DNA of 5,273 nt from an uncultured Prevotella sp. (GTDB lineage Bacteria; Bacteroidota; Bacteroidia; Bacteroidales; Bacteroidaceae). Below the pieces are notes generated by a model that was not told the origin of the DNA, did no database searches, and saw only the letters and a list, made by a program, of their open reading frames with translations. Location: the NCBI GenBank assembly GCA_900546605.1, contig URDV01000166.1, forward strand, positions 1-5,273, in the 5' to 3' direction. Positions within the stretch are counted from its first letter, which is position 1. Each line of letters starts with the position of its first letter. Shown one piece after another: positions 1 to 5,273 of this stretch. The position numbers and the translations under genes are program-made.

Positions 1-608
1 AATATGTCGTCGGTAGTAAGATCTATATAATAGGTACGACTTTCATTACCTTCTTGTCTGATAACTTTTACTTGTTTGCGTTGCCCCGTGATGGTAAGGT
101 CGCCAGCTCGGCCTATGGCTTCAAGAATTGTTATGTTGTCGCGTGTAATCTCTTGCTGTCCTGGACTTGCCACTTCACCCAAAACGGTTATGTAACGATT
201 ATAGGCAGCAACTGTAACAACAGCATCGTTAATGATTCCGTTGCGGAACATGGATTGAATGCGTGCCGCAGCTTCAGCACGTGTGAGTCCACTAACGGCA
301 GTTCTACCTATGCCAGGAATATCAACATTGCCATTCTCATCAATAGTGTAGCGCATGTTGTCGGCATTAGTGGTGCTTGAACTATTGTTACCTAAAGTCA
401 GATTATAACGTGCAGCTAATTCGGGTGTGTTAGCACTTGTTACGGTAACTCCAATTTTATCACCGGGTACAAGCTTTAAAGTCTTTATTGCTTGTGTTGC
501 TATAATACTATCAGGCCGTGTATTCTGAAAGTATTCAATATCTTCAGGCGTTTTGCATGAGGTGATGGCTAATGCTGATAAAAGGAGCAAAAAGATTGTT
601 TTCTTCAT
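1..608 (-). CDS. Polysaccharide export outer-membrane lipoprotein (Wza/BexD-like), 3' end cut by window edge
   Basis: Partial gene: 202 codons are present and the frame stays open to the left edge. The product should be an outer-membrane lipoprotein forming the export channel for capsular or exopolysaccharide. Residues 1-17 are a lipoprotein signal peptide (MKK, then a leucine-rich stretch, ending ITSC), with Cys18 as the lipidated residue; acidic residues follow at 22, 23 and 25. Residues about 44-136 match the poly-export (PF02563) pattern: LVPGDKIGV, later YTIDENGNVDIPGIG, then the TRAEAAARI helix. Residues about 139-184 look like an SLBB domain (ITVLGEVASPGQ, then ILEAIGRAGDL). Wza-family proteins are usually about 250-400 aa, so a substantial C-terminal part is missing. 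The ATG at 608 is chosen because it starts directly at the signal peptide and lies about 80 nt below a good promoter. In Bacteroidales this gene usually sits beside a Wzc-like chain-length kinase, expected to the left. Family call is firm; the polysaccharide is unknown. Confidence 0.9.
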   Translation of the reverse strand, partial: MKKTIFLLLLSALAITSCKTPEDIEYFQNTRPDSIIATQAIKTLKLVPGDKIGVTVTSANTPELAARYNLTLGNNSSSTTNADNMRYTIDENGNVDIPGIGRTAVSGLTRAEAAARIQSMFRNGIINDAVVTVAAYNRYITVLGEVASPGQQEITRDNITILEAIGRAGDLTITGQRKQVKVIRQEGNESRTYYIDLTTDDI

Positions 609-696
609 TGTAATGATGTTCTGAATTTTAGTAAAAGGTTTTTCCCTATTTGATGTTGTAGCAAATTTCACGTTGAATGAACTTGTTAATGATGTG

Positions 697-727
697 CAAA
701 GGTAGTATAAAGCAATCAATAGACAAA
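697..727 (-). promoter_or_regulatory. Bacteroidetes-type sigma-ABfr promoter for the polysaccharide export gene
   Basis: Read on the minus strand, TTTG (727-724) is followed after 19 nt by TACCTTTG (704-697). This matches the known Bacteroides primary-sigma consensus of a -33 TTTG and a -7 TAnnTTTG. Transcription would start near 690, giving an untranslated leader of about 80 nt before the ATG at 608. The -33 box lies inside one arm of an inverted repeat (724-755), so that structure and this promoter may influence each other. The match is read directly from the sequence; activity is inferred. Confidence 0.7.
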
Positions 728-755
728 AGCAAAAGCCAAAAGACTTTTGTTTTTG
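724..755. repeat. Imperfect inverted repeat between the YgjP-like gene and the export gene; possible terminator or operator
   Basis: CAAAAGCAAAAG (724-735) pairs with CTTTTGTTTTTG (744-755) in 11 of 12 positions around an 8-nt loop; a competing short hairpin CAAAAG-A-CTTTTG sits at 737-749. It begins 35 bp past the stop codon of the YgjP-like gene, where a terminator would be expected. However, the stem is A/T-rich and is not followed by a clean run of T on the minus strand (TCTATTGATTG follows), so it is a weak intrinsic terminator at best. Because it contains the -33 box of the next promoter, an operator role is an alternative. Confidence 0.4.
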
Positions 756-789
756 TTGTCAATTCTTTAAATATGTTGCATTTTACCCT

Positions 790-1485
790 TTATTTTCTCT
801 TTAACAAAGCTTCTCCTTCTTTGTAGTTAGGTAGATAGTATGCCATAAGGTGGTGAAAGTAAGCATTGTGCGAGGGTTCCTTCAGATGGCATAATTCATG
901 TACAACAATGGTTTCAATGGCTTGTAGTGGATAGAAAATGAGTCGAATGTTGAAAGAAGCAATACGTTTAGCAGGCTGCATAGTTGCCCATCTTGATTTC
1001 CAATTCTTTAATACAACTTTAGTTAAAGGACGCTCAAACATAATGGGAAGCCAATACTCAAGGTAGTCCTTAATTATACGTTTAAGGTTGTCGGCATACC
1101 AATTGCATATAATTATCTTTGCCTGTTCGGGGGCAAGTGGACGATTAGAACTTACTATAAGTTGGCCGTCACTTATTTCAACCTTTATAGGGCCATCATA
1201 TTGTTCATAGTGTAGTTTTAACTTTTGTCCGAGGTAATGAAAAGCTTCTCCTTCAGTCATATTGTGAATTAGCATCTCTTTTTCCTCTTGCAAATGCTCA
1301 ATGCTACGTGCAATATTTTTTTTTAACCACTCTATGTTTTTGTGTACGAATTCATAAACTTCTTGTGAAGACATGGTAGAGGGTATGGTGAGTTTTGCTT
1401 CTCCTGAACGGGTTACGTAGAGCCGTAAAGTCTTTACCTGTTTTATTGTGGCATCAATGGTAATGCCCTCCATTTCAATGGTCAT
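790..1485 (-). CDS. YgjP/DUF45-family zinc metallopeptidase-fold protein
   Basis: A 231-residue protein of the YgjP-like family (PF01863), usually about 230-250 aa, so it appears full length. It has no signal peptide and should be cytoplasmic. The zinc site is clear: HELCH at residues 196-200 gives His196, Glu197 and His200, and His206 in LKEPSHNAYF is the expected third ligand. The tail FHHLMAYYLPNYKEGEALL matches the usual end of the family. Residues 40-75 are helical and rich in Lys and Glu. The family motif normally near RWGSC reads RWATM here (residues 165-169), an unusual substitution. The biological role is poorly defined; the E. coli member has been described, as I recall, as a UTP pyrophosphatase rather than a protease, so no substrate is assigned. 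The ATG at 1485 is 6 bp past the hydrolase stop codon, implying co-transcription and perhaps translational coupling. An internal Met5 is an alternative start. Confidence 0.88.
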   Translation of the reverse strand: MTIEMEGITIDATIKQVKTLRLYVTRSGEAKLTIPSTMSSQEVYEFVHKNIEWLKKNIARSIEHLQEEKEMLIHNMTEGEAFHYLGQKLKLHYEQYDGPIKVEISDGQLIVSSNRPLAPEQAKIIICNWYADNLKRIIKDYLEYWLPIMFERPLTKVVLKNWKSRWATMQPAKRIASFNIRLIFYPLQAIETIVVHELCHLKEPSHNAYFHHLMAYYLPNYKEGEALLKRK

Positions 1486-1491
1486 GATATT

Positions 1492-2820
1492 TTAGTACTT
1501 AACATCAAAGGCTACGGGGAACATGCGTTCGCGATCGTAGAACGTGCAGAGCGACTCTTCAAGGTGCTTCAAGCTTAATTGCGCCTTTGCGTGACAAACT
1601 TGCTTGTCATTAATAATAATGGTGATGGGTTGAGACAAGTCAACTAATTTTTCGTCAAGGTATACTCTGAGTTGTCCGCCACTTGCTGTGGAGTAGTTGC
1701 GATTAAACTTCATTTCTATGCCGAAAATCGAATCACGTTGGGTAGTGGTGTAATCAACGTTTCTGACTTGAATGTTGACTATGTTATTATTGATGTTAAC
1801 ATCGTAGCGTGTTCTTGCCTTTTTGTCAAGACGTTGTAGCACGCATAGGTTATAAAAGCCTTTGCGGTGTTGTCCATCCATTTCAAAATCTTCCCAAATA
1901 AAGTGGGTAGGGTGTGGGTTACGTGTAAACTGTAATAACTCTGGTGTCGTAACTGAATAGTCAATAAAGTGCTGACGATTAGGTACAAGTACAACTTTAT
2001 GTCGAAATGCTGTGGGATAAAGTTTTTGAAGGCTATCGAGTGCTTCACGTGTGTAGTTTGTGAGCGTGTTACGGTAAAAACCTGCATCATCAGCCCCTGT
2101 GTAGAATGTGAAGCCTATGTTACATAGGTTTTCAGCAGGCGCATTCTTTAAAGGTTCGCCACCAGCCATAGGACCTGCTGCAGCCCAATAGTCAGCGTAG
2201 TAAGAGGCAAGGCGTTGAGAACCATATCCTCCTTCTGATATACCAAAAACATAAAGTCGGTTCGGATTTATGCTATCTGAGAGCAATGTAGTCCTCAGCA
2301 AGTTTTCCCAAGCATATTGTTTGCTGTGTTGCCACCATCGGTACCATTCCCCCTCGTTGGGAATCTGTGGTATAAAGTAGACAGAGGGCGCATCATTAAA
2401 GCGCTGAGCCAATGCAAGTCCTGTAGCCCATTCTTGATTTTTAGGTCCCGAACCATGAAGATATAAAAAGAAGGGATAGCCAGCATTGGGCTTTTCTCCT
2501 TTATAACCATAGTGATAGGGTAGGGTAGCATGTGGCTCTAAGTTAGCTGGCAACTGCCATGAAGCAGACACGCTACCCAGCGGACTAATGAAGGGGAGTT
2601 GAGGAAGAGTCTTTGTACGTTGGTTTGCCATTTTCCAAGCCTCCCAAACCATGTGGCGTTTTGTGTCCAATTGTTTGATTTTAAATGTATTGTTGGAAGC
2701 TGTAGCCTGCTTGCCCTCCAATTGTTGAACAAAATATTCCACCATGTGCTGTTGGGCTTGTGCTAATGTTGGTAGACTTATAGCATAAAATGCAAGTGCT
2801 GTTATAAAAGTTTTCAACAT
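1492..2820 (-). CDS. Secreted alpha/beta-hydrolase (esterase/peptidase-like)
   Basis: A 442-residue exported hydrolase. Residues 1-22 form a signal peptide (MLK, hydrophobic core TFITALAFYAISLPTL, cleavage after AQA); no lipobox Cys is present, so the mature enzyme is likely periplasmic or secreted. HGSG (122-125) is the oxyanion-hole loop. GISEGG (193-198) is the nucleophile elbow with Ser195. TGADD (241-245) supplies the likely acid and His284 in NRQH the likely base. Residues about 334-442 form a predicted beta-rich C-terminal extension (QLRVYLDEKLVDLSQPITI), as seen in some PHB-depolymerase or S9-peptidase relatives from Bacteroidetes. Substrate (ester, acylated glycan or peptide) cannot be told. 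The ATG at 2820 is preferred over an in-frame TTG at 2853: it begins a canonical signal peptide, and the TTG falls inside a promoter-like -7 box within the inserted inverted-repeat element. The YgjP-like gene follows after 6 bp. Confidence 0.82.
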   Translation of the reverse strand: MLKTFITALAFYAISLPTLAQAQQHMVEYFVQQLEGKQATASNNTFKIKQLDTKRHMVWEAWKMANQRTKTLPQLPFISPLGSVSASWQLPANLEPHATLPYHYGYKGEKPNAGYPFFLYLHGSGPKNQEWATGLALAQRFNDAPSVYFIPQIPNEGEWYRWWQHSKQYAWENLLRTTLLSDSINPNRLYVFGISEGGYGSQRLASYYADYWAAAGPMAGGEPLKNAPAENLCNIGFTFYTGADDAGFYRNTLTNYTREALDSLQKLYPTAFRHKVVLVPNRQHFIDYSVTTPELLQFTRNPHPTHFIWEDFEMDGQHRKGFYNLCVLQRLDKKARTRYDVNINNNIVNIQVRNVDYTTTQRDSIFGIEMKFNRNYSTASGGQLRVYLDEKLVDLSQPITIIINDKQVCHAKAQLSLKHLEESLCTFYDRERMFPVAFDVKY

Positions 2821-2840
2821 AATGATCAATATATATATTA

Positions 2841-2862
2841 AGTAGGTGTTCAAATTTACTTT
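2841..2862 (+). repeat. Left terminal inverted repeat of the MITE-like element
   Basis: This 22-bp end matches the inverse complement of 3039-3060 at 20 positions; the two mismatches are at 2852 and 2859. The outermost 11 bp are identical. It contains the promoter-like -7 box facing the hydrolase gene. Confidence 0.75.
2851..2858 (-). promoter_or_regulatory. Possible -7 box (TAAATTTG) upstream of the hydrolase
   Basis: The minus strand reads TAAATTTG at 2858-2851, a full match to the Bacteroidetes -7 consensus TAnnTTTG. It lies inside the left terminal repeat of the 220-bp element and points out toward the hydrolase ATG at 2820. No TTTG or TTG is found about 19-21 nt upstream, so only half of a promoter is supported. 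If active, transcription would begin near 2844, below the alternative TTG start codon. Confidence 0.3.
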
Positions 2863-2917
2863 TACATTGAAAGTGCATTATCAGTATGCAGATGTTTTCT
2901 TCACTCGACTGTTTCTG

Positions 2918-2964
2918 TACTCCCCCCCAATAACGGGGGAACCGAAGGGGGTATAGCGGGCTAT
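2918..2964. other. C/G-tract core of the element with competing hairpins
   Basis: A run of seven C (2922-2928) can pair with GGGGG at 2935-2939 (loop AATAAC) or with GGGGG at 2947-2951, but not with both. An adjacent small palindrome, ATAGC-GG-GCTAT, lies at 2953-2964. The composition is far more G+C-rich than the surrounding A/T-rich DNA. On the operon-sense (minus) transcript this becomes two C5 tracts competing for one G7 tract. No U-run follows, so it is not a standard intrinsic terminator. Confidence 0.5.
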
Positions 2965-3038
2965 GTGATTGAGAATGAAGAAACATCTGCGCCCGAGAAT
3001 GTGTTTTCAATGTGAAAATAATGTCAATCGGTAAACAT

Positions 3039-3060
3039 AAAATAAATTAGAACACCTACT
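3039..3060 (-). repeat. Right terminal inverted repeat of the MITE-like element
   Basis: This is the inverse complement of 2841-2862 with two mismatches. Its outermost base (3060) is also the last base of the TAA stop codon of the TPR gene, so the element begins exactly at the end of that coding region. A further hairpin, CACCTA (3053-3058) with TAGGTG (3063-3068), crosses the junction and includes the stop codon. Confidence 0.75.
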
Positions 3061-5159
3061 TATAGGTGAGAGAGAACAGCATCAGTCATCATAGCCAGGT
3101 CATCGGGGGTGAAGCCAGCGTTAATGAGCAATTCTCTATCATCAGTAAGAAATGTTTCAGGCTTTTCGGCAGGCAAAGCTTTACGATAGCGCTCAATGGC
3201 ACAACTGATGTTACCCAACAACCAAGCAGAGTGACCTGCGTTTAGGTAGTCTGTAGTTGTTGGTGCATCGGCTAAAACTTTAAGATAGAATTTCTCAGCT
3301 TGTTCATATTTTTTTGTCAATAGCGAGCACCATGCCAAAGCGCGTTCTGATGCATGCATGGTAGGTGATAGGTAGTTTGCTTTAAACAAAAATTTAAAAG
3401 CCTCGTCATAGCGTTTAAGATGTATCAAGCATTCTGCTTGTCGCAAGGCTATCTGTGCATTCTCTTGTTCTATTTCAGCTATTTTGTTATAGTAACAAAG
3501 CGCTTCATCGTAGTGTTCGTTAGCACGATGGCAAATAGCGAGTCTTCGCAATGTCCATGCTGATTGCGGATTGAGTAGATGAGCACGTTCGTAATGACTA
3601 ATGGCATGCGAGAAGTCGTGAACTGCTTCATAACAATAGCCATTCTTTTGCTGTGCTTTCGCACTCAAAGCGTCTTCTGGCAGACGATTGTAGATGTTTG
3701 CTGCCAAAGTGTAAGACTTATCGTTAAAGGCAAAATCAGCCATTCTAAGTAAAAAGTCAGTATCATCAAGAATCTTGTCGAAAGGAGCATAGTCCACAAT
3801 CAATAAGTTATGTTGAAATGGGTTTGCAAATTGATCGTGACGCGAATAAAGAAGGCTAAATCGATAAAAATCTTGCACATAAGAGCGCAGCTCGTTTTTA
3901 AAAGCCTGTTCTGTATCCATTTCCAGCTCTTGCTGCATATCATTCATATGCGACAGCATGTCATTCTGCGATTGAGTCAATTTGTTAACAGAAGGTACTT
4001 GCGCGGCAACAAAGCAAAATGAATATTTGTCGGAGTCGCACAAACCCACCCTGTTAATTAGTGCCTTTATCAACTTGTTATTGCGTGATGATTGTGGCAC
4101 TTCAGGATGATTCATGGTAAAAGGCCAAAACCAGTTGCTAACAGTGTTGAAAAAGGGAAACCTTTGTTTCATCACTTTAAATGACCCCATATACATGTCT
4201 GCACCTCGTTGCTGTAGTTCAGCAAACTTTTGCATATAAGCGTCTAATTTTGCAGCCTCTTCTCCTTTATTCCATTCTGGGTTTAAGTCATTTTCAGAGA
4301 GCTTCTCTTGAAGCTCGTTAAGTCCCAGCGAACGATCTAAACGTAAATTTTCAATACGTTTTATTACCTGTGGCATGATTTCGTTTTGTAAATCATGTTC
4401 TATTCTTTTGGTTTCAAGGCTCAAAAAGAGTTGCATTTGAAGCAATTCAATGTCTTTTACAAACACAGGTAAGTCTGAAAGGAGTGTGAGTCTTGCTTTT
4501 ATTTCGGGATAGAGTTGTATGCGTTCTTGCTGTAACACATGGTTAAAAATAATGCCTGTCAAAGCTCTTGCCCGTATTTTAATGTTTGACGACATAGCGT
4601 AATCAAGTAGTACGCGGTATTTGGCAATATCGAAGAACTGTAGTGAAGCAAGTGTAATGGCGCTTAATAACAAACATTTCTCAATTTCGTCATTTGCCTC
4701 ATCTTTCAAATATTGAGCTATGGTCGCTTCGTCATCTGCTGTCCAAGCTCCCGATAGCCAAATGGAGTCAAACTTATCACGTGTGGGTTTGTCAGGGGTT
4801 AATATGTCAGCCAATCTAAAATCGTTACTATACATGTTTTGCAATGTATGTAAACTCGTAGTGTAAATGGCATTGCTATTGGTGAGCAGTCCGACACGAT
4901 TAAGTATGTCTGCCAACTCATATGTTCGCCTAACAAATCCTTTAAACACTTTTTTGCGGTCAGGGTCGTTAGCCCCTTTTGCCATGTACGAAAGCAAAAT
5001 TTGATAAGAGTCAAGCAACGTGTCAGCCTCCTCTTTTACGCTCCACGATTTTAATGTTGAAGCCATGCCTTGAAGTGAATGTAAAGCCGAGAGTAGATGC
5101 TCATGGCGTAAGGCATTGAGTATGTCGTTATATAAATACTGATAGGTCGACTGGTTCAT
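3060..5159 (-). CDS. Cytoplasmic tetratricopeptide-repeat protein of unknown function
   Basis: A 699-residue protein without a signal peptide or membrane segment, so probably cytoplasmic. The C-terminal third is built of TPR-type helix pairs: about 471-500 (AANIYNRLPEDA), 504-534 (AISHYERAHLLNPQSA), 535-568 (HYDEALCYYNKIAEIEQENA), 569-601 (RYDEAFKFLFKANYLSP), 604-634 (KYEQAEKFYLKVLADAP) and 637-663 (NISCAIERYRKAL). TPRs normally act as protein-binding scaffolds. Residues 1-470 are mostly helical and resemble no family I recognise; an aromatic patch RFPFFNTVSNWFWPF at 333-347 stands out, and 390-430 is acidic and helical. No catalytic motif is visible. The ATG at 5159 is the first start in the frame and gives a plausible N-terminus; no clear promoter was found upstream. 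The stop codon abuts the MITE-like element. It is probably the first gene of a unit with the hydrolase and YgjP-like genes, but the shared role is unknown. Confidence 0.85.
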   Translation of the reverse strand: MNQSTYQYLYNDILNALRHEHLLSALHSLQGMASTLKSWSVKEEADTLLDSYQILLSYMAKGANDPDRKKVFKGFVRRTYELADILNRVGLLTNSNAIYTTSLHTLQNMYSNDFRLADILTPDKPTRDKFDSIWLSGAWTADDEATIAQYLKDEANDEIEKCLLLSAITLASLQFFDIAKYRVLLDYAMSSNIKIRARALTGIIFNHVLQQERIQLYPEIKARLTLLSDLPVFVKDIELLQMQLFLSLETKRIEHDLQNEIMPQVIKRIENLRLDRSLGLNELQEKLSENDLNPEWNKGEEAAKLDAYMQKFAELQQRGADMYMGSFKVMKQRFPFFNTVSNWFWPFTMNHPEVPQSSRNNKLIKALINRVGLCDSDKYSFCFVAAQVPSVNKLTQSQNDMLSHMNDMQQELEMDTEQAFKNELRSYVQDFYRFSLLYSRHDQFANPFQHNLLIVDYAPFDKILDDTDFLLRMADFAFNDKSYTLAANIYNRLPEDALSAKAQQKNGYCYEAVHDFSHAISHYERAHLLNPQSAWTLRRLAICHRANEHYDEALCYYNKIAEIEQENAQIALRQAECLIHLKRYDEAFKFLFKANYLSPTMHASERALAWCSLLTKKYEQAEKFYLKVLADAPTTTDYLNAGHSAWLLGNISCAIERYRKALPAEKPETFLTDDRELLINAGFTPDDLAMMTDAVLSHL

Positions 5160-5173
5160 TGGAATGTTTTAAT

Positions 5174-5257
5174 AACAAGTTAAGTTTTGGGTAGACATTC
5201 AAAATGACATACGCGTTGGCGGAATTAGTAAACAAGTTGACAAGTTAACGGGTTAAC
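5174..5257. repeat. Short degenerate repeats upstream of the TPR gene
   Basis: ACAAGTT occurs three times (5175-5181, 5232-5238, 5240-5246) and the palindrome GTTAAC twice, 2 bp apart (5244-5249 and 5252-5257). Together they give a low-complexity AAGTT/GTTAAC tract, a style I have seen between Bacteroidales genes. A regulatory role is possible because the tract lies in the likely upstream region of the TPR gene, but no factor can be named. Confidence 0.4.
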
Positions 5258-5268
5258 AGGTAAGTTTG
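5237..5268 (+). promoter_or_regulatory. Possible rightward promoter leaving the window
   Basis: TTG (5237-5239) is followed after 21 nt by TAAGTTTG (5261-5268), a full match to the Bacteroidetes -7 consensus TAnnTTTG. Only TTG rather than TTTG is present at -33, and the spacing is slightly long. If real, it drives a divergent gene to the right of the window, making 5160-5273 part of a shared divergent regulatory region. Confidence 0.25.
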
Positions 5269-5273
5269 CCAAG

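Larger units (their letters stand above)
2841..3060. mobile_element. MITE-like 220-bp inverted-repeat element flanked by TA
   Basis: Almost the whole gap between the TPR and hydrolase genes is a nested palindrome. Its ends, AGTAGGTGTTC (2841-2851) and GAACACCTACT (3050-3060), are perfect inverse complements, extending to 20 matches over 22 bp. Inside are ACATTGAAA (2864-2872) against TTTCAATGT (3005-3013), and a 15-bp stem pairing 2888-2903 with 2976-2990 with one bulged T. The core (2918-2964) carries C and G tracts. TA flanks both ends (2839-2840 and 3061-3062), as expected for IS630/Tc1-type non-autonomous elements that duplicate TA; but the left flank is a TATATA run, so chance is possible. 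It has no coding potential. Alternative reading: a large structured RNA or attenuator within an operon. The inverted repeats are certain; mobility is inferred, and a genome-wide copy search was not possible. Confidence 0.6.

Noticed and set aside
54..380. Open plus-strand frame of 108 codons
   Set aside because: It lies antisense within the polysaccharide export gene, whose minus-strand protein has a clear signal peptide and recognisable export and SLBB domains. The plus-strand product has no recognisable features.
1779..2732. Three open minus-strand frames (1779-2090, 2295-2531, 2538-2732)
   Set aside because: All are out-of-frame readings inside the hydrolase gene, whose own frame carries a complete set of catalytic motifs.
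2831..2840. TATATA run just left of the element as a promoter
   Set aside because: It is a simple AT repeat, does not match the Bacteroidetes -7 consensus, and lies too close to the hydrolase ATG.
2821..2853. TTG at 2853 as the hydrolase start, adding 11 residues
   Set aside because: It would put extra residues before an already canonical signal peptide, it is encoded partly by the inserted element, and the TTG is part of a promoter-like TAAATTTG.
2918..2951. C-tract/G-tract hairpin as an intrinsic terminator of the TPR gene
   Set aside because: No T-run follows the stem on the minus strand. The structure is better explained as the core of the larger palindromic element.
2681..3010. Minus-strand frame of 109 codons crossing the intergenic gap
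   Set aside because: It runs from the inverted-repeat element into the hydrolase out of frame. Its composition follows the palindrome and no domain is visible.
3479..5014. Frames at 3479-3664 (-), 3810-4022 (+) and 4799-5014 (-)
   Set aside because: All lie inside the 699-residue TPR coding region in other frames and have no independent support.
5200..5207. TCATTTTG on the minus strand as a -7 box for the TPR gene
   Set aside because: It lacks the required A of TAnnTTTG, and the nearest upstream TTG (5235-5233) is 25 nt away, outside normal spacing.

Overview
The window looks like a Bacteroidales chromosome, most likely Prevotella or a close relative. The evidence is an A+T-rich composition, a near-consensus Bacteroidetes promoter (TTTG, 19 nt, TACCTTTG), absence of strong Shine-Dalgarno sites, and protein types typical of that group. 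This is inference from sequence style; no marker gene is present. All four genes I can support are on the minus strand, so the window is best read from right to left.

From the right edge: a 114-bp non-coding stretch with short AAGTT/GTTAAC-type repeats (5160-5273); a 699-residue cytoplasmic tetratricopeptide-repeat protein of unknown function (5159-3060); a 220-bp element made almost wholly of nested inverted repeats and flanked by TA on both sides (2841-3060), which I read as a MITE-like insertion; a secreted alpha/beta-hydrolase (2820-1492); and, 6 bp further on, a YgjP/DUF45-type zinc metallopeptidase-fold protein (1485-790). After a 181-bp gap holding an inverted repeat and a well-formed promoter comes the N-terminal two thirds or so of an outer-membrane polysaccharide export lipoprotein (608 to beyond the left edge).

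The TPR protein, hydrolase and YgjP-like gene probably form one transcription unit. The last two are nearly contiguous, and removing the 220-bp element with one TA copy would leave only 17 nt between the TPR stop codon and the hydrolase ATG. No shared pathway can be read from the three proteins. The export lipoprotein has its own promoter and probably opens a capsule or exopolysaccharide locus continuing to the left of the window.

The most notable item is the inverted-repeat element. It has 22-bp terminal repeats (20 matches), an inner 15-bp stem, a C/G-tract core with mutually exclusive pairings, and a promoter-like -7 box in the end facing the hydrolase. I found no RNA genes, CRISPR arrays, transposase genes or defence genes.
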